Below, one piece after another: positions 1-7,871 of a stretch of DNA of 12,484 nt. Numbering within the stretch: position 1 is the first letter of the stretch; the number at the start of each line of letters is the position of its first letter. The position numbers and the translations under genes are program-made. The stretch is from CAZTTG01 sp964615935 (lineage in GTDB: Bacteria > Planctomycetota > UBA1135 > GCA-002686595), in NCBI GenBank assembly GCA_964615935.1, contig CAZTTG010000135.1, forward strand, positions 1-12,484, given 5' to 3'. Under the pieces are notes generated by a model that was given only the letters and a program-made list of their open reading frames with translations, had not been told where the DNA came from and made no database searches.

Positions 1-3
1 CCC

Positions 4-25
4 GCGCTCGCCTCCCGGCGAGCGC
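4..25 (-). terminator. 9-bp hairpin with GNRA-type loop downstream of the MORN gene
   Basis: Positions 4-12 pair perfectly with 17-25, leaving a 4-nt loop. Read on the minus strand the loop is GGGA, which fits the stable GNRA tetraloop rule. It lies about 60 nt past the MORN lipoprotein stop and directly abuts a second, longer inverted repeat. No U tract follows within the window. It could be a U-less terminator or an mRNA 3'-end stabiliser. Confidence 0.5.
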
Positions 26-88
26 TAGAGGCCTTGGGCGCCGTAACTCGGTTGCTAGGCCCACGCAACGGGCGCCCAAGACCTCTAG
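25..88 (-). terminator. Long inverted repeat overlapping the MORN gene stop codon
   Basis: The arm at 25-42 (CTAGAGGCCTTGGGCGCC) pairs with 71-88 over 18 positions with a single C.A mismatch. An inner 5-bp stem (51-55 with 65-69) sits inside the loop. The outer arm includes the TAG stop of the MORN lipoprotein gene (87-85), so the structure would form at the very end of its message. It is a probable transcription-end or mRNA-stability structure; no U tract is present. Confidence 0.5.
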
Positions 89-1194
89 TCGGGCACGCGC
101 CGGCCGTCCCGGTAGGTGCCCGACCAGGCCTGGTTGACCGTCCCGTCCTCGTTCCAGTACGTCCACGGGCCCTCCTGGCGGCCGGCCCGCATCTCACCCT
201 CCATCTGCTTCTGGCCGTTCTCGTGCCACCAGGTGGCGCGGCCCTCCTTGGAGCCGGCCACGTACGTCTCCTCGAAGCGCTTCGAGCCGCTCGGGTAGTA
301 CTCTATCTGGGCCCCGTCCGGCAGGCCCTCGGCGTACTGCTCCTCGCGGTGCTTGGCGCCCTCCTCCGTCCAGTACTCCTGGAGGCCGTGCCACTCCCCC
401 GCGGAGTAGCGGTTGCGGGACTCGAGCTGTCCCTTCGCATTCCAGCGCTCCCAGACACCCACCTTCTGATCGTCCTCGAAGCAGCCCTTCTCCTTCTCGC
501 GGTAGACCCGATCCTTGAGGGGGTTGTTCATGATCCAGGAGATCCACTCGCCCTGGCGTTTGCCAGCCGCGTAGGCGCCCTGCTCTGACACCGAGTTGTC
601 GGGGAACCAGGTGGTCCAGACGCCCTCCTCGAGGTCGTCGACGTAGCGCCCCTCGCGGAGGAGCTGCTCCGCGGTCAGCCACTCGCGAAAGAGCCCGTCC
701 TTCTTCCCCTCATTCCACTCGGTGCTGGTCTTGGGGATCCCCAGGCCGGTCCACTCCAGCCAGGTGCCGTGCTTCTCGCCGCCGCGGTACTCGCCCTGCT
801 CGCGCAGGCCGCCGTGCTTGAAGTTGACCACGTGCAGCCCCTCTCGTACGCCGGCGCGGTACTCCCCCTGCTCGCGGATCTCGCCGTTCCCCCAGAAGCG
901 GGTGAAGGTCCCGTGGTTCTCGTATCCGTGCTCGGTGCGCCTCACCTGGCGTCGGACCTGGACCTTGCCGACCGGGAACCGATCCTCGATCACCTCGACG
1001 TCCCCGAGGGGCTCCGCCAGGGGACCGCCCTCCGCGGGGGTGTCGGGGGGCGCCAGGGTGGGCTCCTCCGGCGGCGGTTCGGGATCGCCCTGCACCCCCT
1101 CCGGCCCGGCGCCGGTCGGCGGCCCGGCCTCCTCGCAGGCGGCCGGGAGCAGGGCGAGGGCCAGGATGAGGAGGGGCAGGGGGTGGATCTTCAT
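85..1194 (-). CDS. MORN-type repeat outer-membrane lipoprotein (YwqK-like)
   Basis: A 369-residue protein that is probably an outer-membrane lipoprotein. Seen: a short signal peptide with a hydrophobic core (residues 7-16) ends in L-P-A-A-C, making Cys20 the lipidated residue. Glu at +2 fits outer-membrane rather than inner-membrane retention. A Pro/Glu/Gly-rich linker (21-64) follows, then eleven tandem repeats of about 24 residues (roughly 95-366) on the pattern xWxxWxxxGxxxxxxxYxxGxxxG. This is the MORN-variant repeat (PF07661, COG2849), often labelled 'YwqK family antitoxin', though no toxin gene lies beside it. The sixth repeat carries a short insertion with Cys238, the only Cys other than Cys20. 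The start is secure: ATG at 1194-1192 is the only start codon after an in-frame stop at 1209-1207. No Shine-Dalgarno sequence is visible upstream. A 579-base gap separates it from the alpha-2-macroglobulin gene, so it probably has its own promoter. Its molecular function is unknown; such repeats usually bind proteins or envelope components. Confidence 0.93.
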   Translation of the reverse strand: MKIHPLPLLILALALLPAACEEAGPPTGAGPEGVQGDPEPPPEEPTLAPPDTPAEGGPLAEPLGDVEVIEDRFPVGKVQVRRQVRRTEHGYENHGTFTRFWGNGEIREQGEYRAGVREGLHVVNFKHGGLREQGEYRGGEKHGTWLEWTGLGIPKTSTEWNEGKKDGLFREWLTAEQLLREGRYVDDLEEGVWTTWFPDNSVSEQGAYAAGKRQGEWISWIMNNPLKDRVYREKEKGCFEDDQKVGVWERWNAKGQLESRNRYSAGEWHGLQEYWTEEGAKHREEQYAEGLPDGAQIEYYPSGSKRFEETYVAGSKEGRATWWHENGQKQMEGEMRAGRQEGPWTYWNEDGTVNQAWSGTYRDGRRVPD

Positions 1195-1195
1195 G

Positions 1196-1203
1196 GACGC
1201 GTC
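1196..1203. promoter_or_regulatory. GACGCGTC palindrome in place of a Shine-Dalgarno
   Basis: A perfect 8-bp palindrome sits one base upstream of the MORN lipoprotein ATG (1194), where a ribosome binding site would be expected. No purine-rich Shine-Dalgarno is present within 30 nt. It may be chance, an operator, or a sign of unusual initiation. Confidence 0.2.
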
Positions 1204-1693
1204 AGACTAGCACTCGGTCGGGGGCCGCGCTCGGGCCGGGCCGAGCCTCTCCGCCGGCGACGCGCGGTCGGTGCCTCCCGCACCTACGCGGCCGACCCCG
1301 ACGTGTGAGCGCGGCGCGGTGCTTCGGGCGGGGGCCCGCCTCCCCGCCCGGAAGACGGGCGAGGCCCGAGGTCCGCCTGCGCGCACCGCGGGCCCCGCGC
1401 CCGGGACCCCGAGCCGTTGCCGGGGGACGCTCGACGGGCCCGAGGCGGTCGCAATGGTTCTCTCCGATTACCCAACACGACGAACGACGAAGCCCGCCAA
1501 GCCATCTCTTGACGGGGGCCCGGTCGCGGCAGGTTCCGTGATTCCGCCTCGATTCGGGATCGGGCGGGGAGCGGGTCCCGGCGGCGTCCTCTGGAGGGTT
1601 CGCCGGCCGAGCCGAAACCGGCGCGCGGCCTGGGCGTCCACCCCCCGGGGAGGGGCGCCCGAAAAAGGGCGTTCCTGAGGCTCGAGGTGCGCG

Positions 1694-1704
1694 CGACCGG
1701 GTCG
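1694..1704. repeat. Palindrome CGACC-G-GGTCG downstream of A2M gene
   Basis: An 11-nt inverted repeat with core GACCGGGTC. The same 9-base core recurs at 7862-7870, directly after the stop codon of the anchored beta-helix gene. Confidence 0.35.
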
Positions 1705-1715
1705 TGCCTCGCGGT

Positions 1716-1735
1716 GGGTCTCCTCGAGGAGACCC
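1716..1735 (-). terminator. 20-bp perfect palindrome downstream of A2M gene
   Basis: GGGTCTCCTCGAGGAGACCC is a perfect 20-nt palindrome 38 nt past the A2M stop codon. As RNA it would give a stem of about 8 bp with a 4-nt loop. No U tract follows in the minus-strand direction; instead a second small palindrome (1694-1704) and a further hairpin (1656-1671) follow. It probably ends or protects the A2M transcript. A protein-binding site is the alternative. Confidence 0.5.
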
Positions 1736-1773
1736 GATCCAGAAGGCGGACGACCCGGCCCGCGAGCCCGAGC

Positions 1774-4700
1774 TCAGTCAACGACCTCGATCGAGATCTC
1801 CCCCCCGTTGCAGCGGATCTCGGGTACGTACATCGCGTGCCCCATCACCGGCAGGGCGGCGAAGCGACCGGGCACCTCGGCCCGCAGCTCGTAGCGGATC
1901 TCCCAGACGCCCTGGCCGAGCTCGTCCAGGAAGAGGGCCACCTTGCGGTCCCTCAGCTCCTGGTGGACGCGCCGGGAGGGGCCCGCGTAGCGGTCGGCGG
2001 GCGGCCCACCCACCAGGCGGCGCGGCCGCAGCCCGTCGTCCCCCTCGGGCACCCCGTCGCCCTCGGCGAGGTGCTCGTCCAGGGTGCGCGACTTGAGCCG
2101 GCGAGCGCTGAGCGCCTCCCCGCTGCGGACGCGCGCGGCCTCCAGACCGGCCGGCTTGAGGTCCTCGAACACCATGTAGGAGAGCTCGTTCTTGGCCTCG
2201 ATGGTCAGGACCACCTCGACCCGCTCGCCGCTCGCGATCCGCGAGCCGTCGACCAGCCGCTGTCGCTCCTGCACGTAGCCCTTGAGGAGCGTCGGCGCCG
2301 GCGCCAGCCGGTAGTAGTCGCGCCTCACGAAGACCTCGTTGCCGGCCGGCGGGATGGGCCGCTCGCGGCTGAAGTAGGCCATCTGCACCGAGAAGTAGAG
2401 CGGCCCGCGACCGGAGCGCCGGGCGATCGCGATCCGGTTCTCGCCCTCGCGCAGGAGCCGGCGGTCGATCTCGAAGCGGCTGGGCGCGGACAGCACGTCG
2501 GCCGGGGCGATGCGCCGCTCGGCGATGGTGCTGCCGTTCACCGAGAGCTCGTAGGTGAGGTCGGCCTCCAGCTCGCCGCTGGCCTTCAGGTAGTCGTTCA
2601 GGGCCAGCACGCAGATGGCCGTGTCGCGGGTGTTGCTCCAGCTCCCCCCGCGGCGGTTCTTCACCAGCCAGTTCATGGTCGGCTCGACCAGCTCGTGGTC
2701 GGGCGCGATCGCCACCAGGGCCCGCAGGCAGAAGGCCGTGGCCTCCACGCCCCCCTCCGACCAGCGGTGGAAGATCCCGTCCTGGCCCCAGTGCGCGGTG
2801 GGGATCACCGCCGCGTGGGACTCCTGCTGGCCGCGCTGCACGATGGAGGTGTCCGGCGTGCGGTCGATCTCCACCCCGTTGGCGAGGTTCTCCACCAGCA
2901 CGCGGGCGCGCTCCTCCTGGCCGGGATGGGCGTGGACCGCCAGGGCGAAGAGGGCGCGGGAGTAGGCGTTCAGCTCGCCGCGCTTCTCCCACAGGTTCTC
3001 CCGGGCCGCGACCTCGGCCTGGCCGGGGCGACCGCGCTCGGCCCGCGAGCGGCCGACCGCCAGGGCGTGCAGCATCCAGGCCTGCAGGTCGGGCTCGCGC
3101 TCCTCCTCGACGATCTCGAGCTCCAGGTAGGCGAGGCCCCGCTCGAGCGCGTCCGCGCGCACCTCGATGCCCGCCTCCCGGGCCAGGGCCAGGCCCCAGA
3201 CGGTGTAGGCGGTCATGAAGTGGTCGCTGTCGCCGTGCTTCCACCAGGCCCATCCGCCGTCGGAGTGCTGGAAGTCGTAGAGCCGCGCCAGGGACTTCTC
3301 GACCACGTCGTTCAGCTGGCGCAGGCCCTGGGGGTCCCGATCGTGGGTCTCCTCGGCGTGCTGGGGCTCGATCCCCCCGAAGGCGCGCGAGAGGACCTCC
3401 TCCCGGGCCAGCCCCAGCTCGCCCAGGGTCCCGGCCACCACCACCGCCGGCACGAACCGGCTGAGGGTCTGCTCCACGCAGCCGTAGGGGTAGTCGACCA
3501 GGTAGGGCAGGGCGTCCAGCAGGGTCACCGCCAGGCTGGGGCTGAGCTGGACCACCAGTCGCTCCGACTCCGGACGGCGCTCGCGCGGCAGGTCCATCCG
3601 CACCTCGAGCTCGCCGCCGTCCGTCTTCCCGGCCCTGACCAGGAAGCGCTCGATGCCGCGCTCGAAGGCGGGATAGCGGCGCAGCTCCGCGTCGCCGTGC
3701 TCGCCCGCGCGCGCCTCCACCCGCACCGCCACCTCGCCGGGGCGCAGCACCCGCACGCGCCAGTCGGCGCGCTGCTCACCGCCGGCCGCCGCGAGGTCGA
3801 GGACGGTCTCGGCCTCGTCCAGGAGCCGCAGCGAATCCCCCTCGAGGGCGATTCGCGCCGATCCCTGCAGGGCCTCGGAGGTGTTGTTGACGACCACCGC
3901 CGAGAGCACCAGCTCGTCCCCCACCACGAAGAAGCGCGGAGCCTGAAGCCGGGCGATCACCGGCATCTTCGTGCGCGCCGTGGCCTGCCCCGCGCCGAAG
4001 CGGCTCTCGGTGGTGGCCGCGCGGGCGGTGGCCCGCCAGCGGGTGAGCGAGTCGGGCCAGGTCACCGGCACCACGGCGGTGCCGTCGGCGTCGGTGACGA
4101 GGTCCGGCAGCCACAGCACCGCCGAGCGGAAGTCGCTGCGCACCACCACCGCGGGCCCCTCGCCCCCGGTGGCCGGTCCCCCGGGGCCGGCGCTCCCGGG
4201 CGGTCGGGGTGCGCCGCCCGCCTCGGCGCGATCGGCCGCGTAGCCCAGGGAGCTCAGGCTCGAGCGCACCTCCTCGCCGAGCCGGAGGTCGGCCCCGGCC
4301 CGGCCGCGCTTCCCACCCTCGGCCCCCCCGAAGAAGAGGGCCTGGCCCCCGGCGTGCTCCTCCTCCTCGGGCGCGAAGGCCAGGTCCAGCTCGTCGGCGT
4401 CGCCCGCGACGCCGGCCGAGCGCAGCTTCCCGTCCTCCCCCTCCACCAGCCGCGTGAGGGGCTTGATCCCGAAGGAGTTGTCGGTCCGCGCGCGGTGGGG
4501 ACGCTTCTCGCCGTAGAAGAAGCGCCGCGGATCCGCGGCGTAGGGCTCCTGGATGGCGAAGACCGACTCGTCCACCAGGGCCAGCGAGAGCTCCGCCTGC
4601 ACCGGCCGCCCGTCGCGATCGCGGCAGCTCACCGTGAGCTCGCCCTCCTGGCGCGGCTGGTACTCCTCGCGGTCGGCGCTCACCTCCACCTCGAGGAACT

Positions 4701-7700
4701 GCTTCACCGGCGGGACCACGATCTCCCGCGTGTCCATCCACACGCCGCCGTCGGCCACCATGATGGCCGAGAGGTGCACGTTGGGGATGTGGTCCTCGGA
4801 GAGCGGCAGCCGCACCAGCTTGACGGTCCCCTCGATCCCGTACACCCGGTGGTGCATGAGCTCCTCGGCCTCGACGCTGAAGAGCACGTGCCGGCCGCTG
4901 GCCGGGACCGAGATCATCAGCACCGCCTCCTCGCCGGCCTCCAGGGTGTCGCGGTCGAGGATCAGCTCCACGCCGCCGTGGTGGTAGCCCAACCGGGTGC
5001 TGTTCTCGCTGGCCGCGAAGATCCGGGTGCGGCCCTCGACCGGCGCGCCGTCCCGATCCTGGCCGCTCCACAGGACGTCGTAGTAGCCCTCCCGCGGGAG
5101 GCTGAGCTCGAGCTGGGCGCGACCGGTCTCGTCGGTCGACGCCACCCTCCTGAGCACCTCCTCGGTGTCGTAGCCGCGGGAGATCAGCCGCCACTCGCGA
5201 TCGACGGCCAGCTCCGGGTCCAGGCGCCGCCGCCGGTCGAGCTCGCGGCGCTCGATCCTCTCGCCCCGAGGGGTCCTCCACACCTCGCGCCAGGTCCGGC
5301 GGGTGACGATCACCTGTCCCTCGACCTCCATGGGCTGCTGGTTGGCGTCGGCGGCGTGGAAGTCCACTCGCACCTTCTCGCCCGGAGCCACCAGGTTCCG
5401 GCTGGGCTCGGGCCAGACGTAGTAGCGCTGGCGCGCGGCGCGCACCCGGCCCGTTCCCGCGACCTCGCGGCGCGAGGCGTCGGTGACCCGCGCCTCGATC
5501 GAGTACTCGAAGTCCTGGTTGGCGCCGGCGGGGGTCGGGAAGGAGAAGCGCGCCCGGCCCAGGGCGTCGGTGACGAGCTCCGAGCGGTGCACCTCGCTGC
5601 GGCCGCCCCAGTGCCAGGGCATGGAGGTGCTCTCCTCGTGGAACCAGGGAAACTCACGCTGCCGCGTGTGGCTCGGGGAGAAGGGCTGCTGGTACACGAT
5701 CGCCTGGACCCGCGCGCCGGCCACCGGGCCGCCGAAGGTGTACTCGGCGGACACCTCGACCTCGACCGTCTCCCCCACCTTGAAGCTCTTGCGCCGACCG
5801 CTGCCGGCGGGATCCTCGGGGGTCGCCACCGACACCCGGAACTCGGGCAGCTTGTACTCCTCCAGCCGGAACAGGGTCTCGGAGCCGATGCCGTGCTTGC
5901 GCGCGCGGTCCTCCCAGAAGCGGATGCTGTACTCGCCCAGGGGCCACTCCCGGCCCAGCTCGAGGCGGCTCCAGGCGCTGCCGAAGGCGTTGAGCTCGGC
6001 CTCGCCCGAGGCCACCTCGGCGCCGCGCGGATCGGCGAGCTGCCAGTAGAGGCTCCGACCCGCGGGCGTCCGGTACGCCCCGCCGCCCTCCCGGCGCCGC
6101 ACGACGAGCTTCCAGCGCGCCTCCTCCATCGGGCGGTAGGCCGGCTTCTCGGCGCAGGCGTAGATGCGCCAGCCCTCGGCCGGCGACTGGGGGCCGTCGC
6201 TCCCGCTGATGCACAGGCTCTGGCGATCGGCGAGGATGGCGCAGGCCAGGAGCTGCCGGGTGCCGGGGCGGGTGCCGAGGTCGAAGTCGGCCAGCCCGTC
6301 CTCGCCGGTGCGGCCGACCTCCTTGCGCCAGCGCCGCTTGCCGCGCTCGTAGCTGCGCTCCCACAGGGCCACCCGGGCCCCGGCGATCGGCTCGCCGCTC
6401 ACCGCGTCGCACACCCAGGCCAGGGCCCGGGAGCCGACCGCCTTGAGCACCAGGGCCTGGTCGGTGACGAGCAGCAGGTCGCGCGCGCTGCGCCCCCCGC
6501 CGCGGGCCTCGATCAGGTAGGCGCCGGGCTCGATCGCGCCCTCCAGGCGGAGGTTCCGGTTCCCGGGCACGTGCTCCCCCGTGTCCCCGGTCTCCACCGT
6601 CCACTCGCGAGCGGGCGCCTTGCCGCCGACGTCGATGGAGGTCAGCCAGTCGTAGACCGAGCCGCGATCGCCTCCCAGCTCCACGTCCTCGGTGAGATCG
6701 ACCGGCACGAGTCTCAGGCTCACGCTGTCGAGGTTGCGCCAGGAGACCATCACCTGGACGGGCGAGTCGGGCAGGAAGGCCTGGGCCGCCGCGACGCCCA
6801 CCTGCGGGCCGCAGATCCTCGCCAGCATGCTGCGCGCGCGGTCGTGGTAGGCGGTCTCGCCCTTCTCGAACTCGGAGAGGAAGCGCCGCAGCACGGCGGC
6901 GGCCTCGACATAGTCCGGCCGCTGCTCGAAGCCGCCCCCGGGCAGGACCACCGGGCGCCCGCGCTCGCCGAGCCACTCGGCCAGGGCGTAGAGCGCGTCG
7001 TCGTACCAGGGATTCTCGCGGCCCATCTCGAGGGCGTCGCGCAGGAGCTCGGGGCCCCGCTGGAGCGAGCTCCAGTCGCTGCCCTGCCGCTGGAGGGTGA
7101 GCGCCAGGAGGAAGCTGGCCTGGGCGCGATCCTCGGGCGCGACCGCGATGGTGAGGGCGTTCTCCAGGATCTCCCTCGGCAGGACCGGCCGGAACCAGCC
7201 GTGCTGGAAGCAGGGGCCGGCCATGCGCCAGATCGTCTCCAGGTAGCGCTCGCGAGCCCGCTCGATGTCGCGCGAGCCGGCCCACCAGTCGAGGGCCTCC
7301 CGGTAGTGGCTCCATCCGTTGCCCCAGTCGTTCGCGTCCCGGCGCACCCAGTGCCAGTCGCCCAGGGACCGCTGCGCCAGGGCCCACACCTCGCTCTTCT
7401 CGCCAGTGCGCTCGCCCAGGGCGACCTGCTGGAGGATCTCGTCGCGGGCCGCCTCCAGCCGGCTGGGGTCCGACTGGCGGGTGCCGGCCGCCGCGCGCCA
7501 GTCGCAGTCCGCCAGCCGGAAGGCCACCCAGCGCTGCGCGCCGAGCGAGAGCCCCAGGGCGCTGGCCCGCTGGTAGAGCTCGCGGGCCCGCTCGAAGGAG
7601 CCCTCCTCGTACAGGGCCTCGGCCCGCTGCCGCAGGTCGTCGTACTGATCGGGGGCCTGGGCCGCGGGCGAGCCGGAGACCAGGAATGCGAGCGGGAGGA

Positions 7701-7719
7701 GCAGGGCGATGGCTTTCAT
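1774..7719 (-). CDS. Bacterial alpha-2-macroglobulin family protein with thioester motif
   Basis: A 1981-residue secreted or periplasmic protein of the alpha-2-macroglobulin (A2M) family, proposed to trap attacking proteases. Seen: a signal peptide (1 to about 22, cleavage after AAQA) with no lipobox Cys; a helical TPR-like region (about 24-310); a bMG3-like domain (about 415-510, near WVCDAVSGEPIAGARV); an MG2 domain (about 520-630, with YRP at 528-530); further MG domains to about 830; a bait-region-type domain (about 915-1055, ending near VDESVFAI); a Gly/Ala/Glu-rich linker (about 1100-1195) that may serve as bait; the A2M core (about 1192-1290, Trp1203); a thioester domain with PYGCVEQ, where Cys1414 and Gln1417 would form the bond; and a C-terminal bMG10-like domain (about 1793-1981, with FEDLKPAGLE and AMYVPEIRCNG). 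Known relative: E. coli YfhM, about 1650 residues, a lipoprotein usually encoded beside pbpC. Here there is no lipobox, and no pbpC is present in the window. ATG at 7719 has GAGGAA upstream with 6-nt spacing. Confidence 0.97.
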   Translation of the reverse strand: MKAIALLLPLAFLVSGSPAAQAPDQYDDLRQRAEALYEEGSFERARELYQRASALGLSLGAQRWVAFRLADCDWRAAAGTRQSDPSRLEAARDEILQQVALGERTGEKSEVWALAQRSLGDWHWVRRDANDWGNGWSHYREALDWWAGSRDIERARERYLETIWRMAGPCFQHGWFRPVLPREILENALTIAVAPEDRAQASFLLALTLQRQGSDWSSLQRGPELLRDALEMGRENPWYDDALYALAEWLGERGRPVVLPGGGFEQRPDYVEAAAVLRRFLSEFEKGETAYHDRARSMLARICGPQVGVAAAQAFLPDSPVQVMVSWRNLDSVSLRLVPVDLTEDVELGGDRGSVYDWLTSIDVGGKAPAREWTVETGDTGEHVPGNRNLRLEGAIEPGAYLIEARGGGRSARDLLLVTDQALVLKAVGSRALAWVCDAVSGEPIAGARVALWERSYERGKRRWRKEVGRTGEDGLADFDLGTRPGTRQLLACAILADRQSLCISGSDGPQSPAEGWRIYACAEKPAYRPMEEARWKLVVRRREGGGAYRTPAGRSLYWQLADPRGAEVASGEAELNAFGSAWSRLELGREWPLGEYSIRFWEDRARKHGIGSETLFRLEEYKLPEFRVSVATPEDPAGSGRRKSFKVGETVEVEVSAEYTFGGPVAGARVQAIVYQQPFSPSHTRQREFPWFHEESTSMPWHWGGRSEVHRSELVTDALGRARFSFPTPAGANQDFEYSIEARVTDASRREVAGTGRVRAARQRYYVWPEPSRNLVAPGEKVRVDFHAADANQQPMEVEGQVIVTRRTWREVWRTPRGERIERRELDRRRRLDPELAVDREWRLISRGYDTEEVLRRVASTDETGRAQLELSLPREGYYDVLWSGQDRDGAPVEGRTRIFAASENSTRLGYHHGGVELILDRDTLEAGEEAVLMISVPASGRHVLFSVEAEELMHHRVYGIEGTVKLVRLPLSEDHIPNVHLSAIMVADGGVWMDTREIVVPPVKQFLEVEVSADREEYQPRQEGELTVSCRDRDGRPVQAELSLALVDESVFAIQEPYAADPRRFFYGEKRPHRARTDNSFGIKPLTRLVEGEDGKLRSAGVAGDADELDLAFAPEEEEHAGGQALFFGGAEGGKRGRAGADLRLGEEVRSSLSSLGYAADRAEAGGAPRPPGSAGPGGPATGGEGPAVVVRSDFRSAVLWLPDLVTDADGTAVVPVTWPDSLTRWRATARAATTESRFGAGQATARTKMPVIARLQAPRFFVVGDELVLSAVVVNNTSEALQGSARIALEGDSLRLLDEAETVLDLAAAGGEQRADWRVRVLRPGEVAVRVEARAGEHGDAELRRYPAFERGIERFLVRAGKTDGGELEVRMDLPRERRPESERLVVQLSPSLAVTLLDALPYLVDYPYGCVEQTLSRFVPAVVVAGTLGELGLAREEVLSRAFGGIEPQHAEETHDRDPQGLRQLNDVVEKSLARLYDFQHSDGGWAWWKHGDSDHFMTAYTVWGLALAREAGIEVRADALERGLAYLELEIVEEEREPDLQAWMLHALAVGRSRAERGRPGQAEVAARENLWEKRGELNAYSRALFALAVHAHPGQEERARVLVENLANGVEIDRTPDTSIVQRGQQESHAAVIPTAHWGQDGIFHRWSEGGVEATAFCLRALVAIAPDHELVEPTMNWLVKNRRGGSWSNTRDTAICVLALNDYLKASGELEADLTYELSVNGSTIAERRIAPADVLSAPSRFEIDRRLLREGENRIAIARRSGRGPLYFSVQMAYFSRERPIPPAGNEVFVRRDYYRLAPAPTLLKGYVQERQRLVDGSRIASGERVEVVLTIEAKNELSYMVFEDLKPAGLEAARVRSGEALSARRLKSRTLDEHLAEGDGVPEGDDGLRPRRLVGGPPADRYAGPSRRVHQELRDRKVALFLDELGQGVWEIRYELRAEVPGRFAALPVMGHAMYVPEIRCNGGEISIEVVD

Positions 7720-7723
7720 GGCG

Positions 7724-7729
7724 TTCCTC
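7724..7729 (-). promoter_or_regulatory. Ribosome binding site of the A2M gene
   Basis: Minus-strand GAGGAA lies 4 nt before ATG 7719-7717, or 6 nt if counted from GAGG. It supports this start, as does the signal peptide that begins directly at it. Confidence 0.7.
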
Positions 7730-7788
7730 GCGGAAGGGGTGCGGGCGGTCCTGACGGCTCAACGCCGCGGTCGTGCCGGATCTTGGCG

Positions 7789-7804
7789 AAAAGGCCGTCG
7801 GGCC
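7789..7804 (-). terminator. Weak short hairpin plus UUUU between beta-helix and A2M genes
   Basis: On the minus strand GGCC-CGAC-GGCC (7804-7793) is followed by TTTT (7792-7789). The 4-bp stem is short for an intrinsic terminator, but this is the only hairpin in the window followed by any T run. It sits about 70 nt past the stop of the upstream gene. Confidence 0.25.
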
Positions 7805-7848
7805 CTCCCCGCCCGGGCAGGCTAGCGAGGAAGGGATCGGGCGACAAC

Positions 7849-7871
7849 GCGCCCGGGCGCGGACCGGGTCC
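7849..7871 (-). terminator. Two abutting palindromes directly after the beta-helix gene stop
   Basis: GGACC-G-GGTCC (7861-7871) begins at the base next to the TAG stop (7874-7872). It abuts GCGCCCGGGCGC (7849-7860), a perfect 12-nt palindrome. No U tract follows. They may be a transcript-end structure or a paired protein-binding site. Confidence 0.4.

Larger units (their letters stand above)
1195..1773. other. 579-bp intergenic region between A2M and MORN genes
   Basis: I find no convincing gene here. Open frames on both strands translate to Arg/Pro/Gly-rich sequence with no domain. The region holds a 20-bp palindrome and a smaller one near the A2M end (entered separately), a CGCCC-GAAAAA-GGGCG hairpin at 1656-1671, a GGCGGG-GG-CCCGCC repeat at 1327-1340, and a relatively A/T-richer patch at about 1450-1515 that is the likeliest place for the MORN gene promoter. 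I could not identify a convincing -35/-10 pair. Confidence 0.5.

Noticed and set aside
25..88. Integron attC recombination site
   Set aside because: It folds like one, but the required RYYYAAC and GTTRRRY core boxes are absent and no integrase is present.
85..1194. Toxin-antitoxin module, because MORN-type proteins are often labelled YwqK antitoxin
   Set aside because: There is no adjacent small toxin gene, and the protein is a lipoprotein; the label is an annotation habit rather than evidence.
1450..1515. Sigma-70-type promoter for the MORN gene in the A/T-richer patch
   Set aside because: I could not find a -35 and -10 pair at acceptable spacing on the minus strand; kept only as a general note on the intergenic region.
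1284..1781. A 165-codon minus-strand frame filling the A2M-MORN gap
   Set aside because: Arg/Pro/Gly/Ser-rich translation without a domain, overlapping the A2M stop region and spanning several palindromes; not gene-like.
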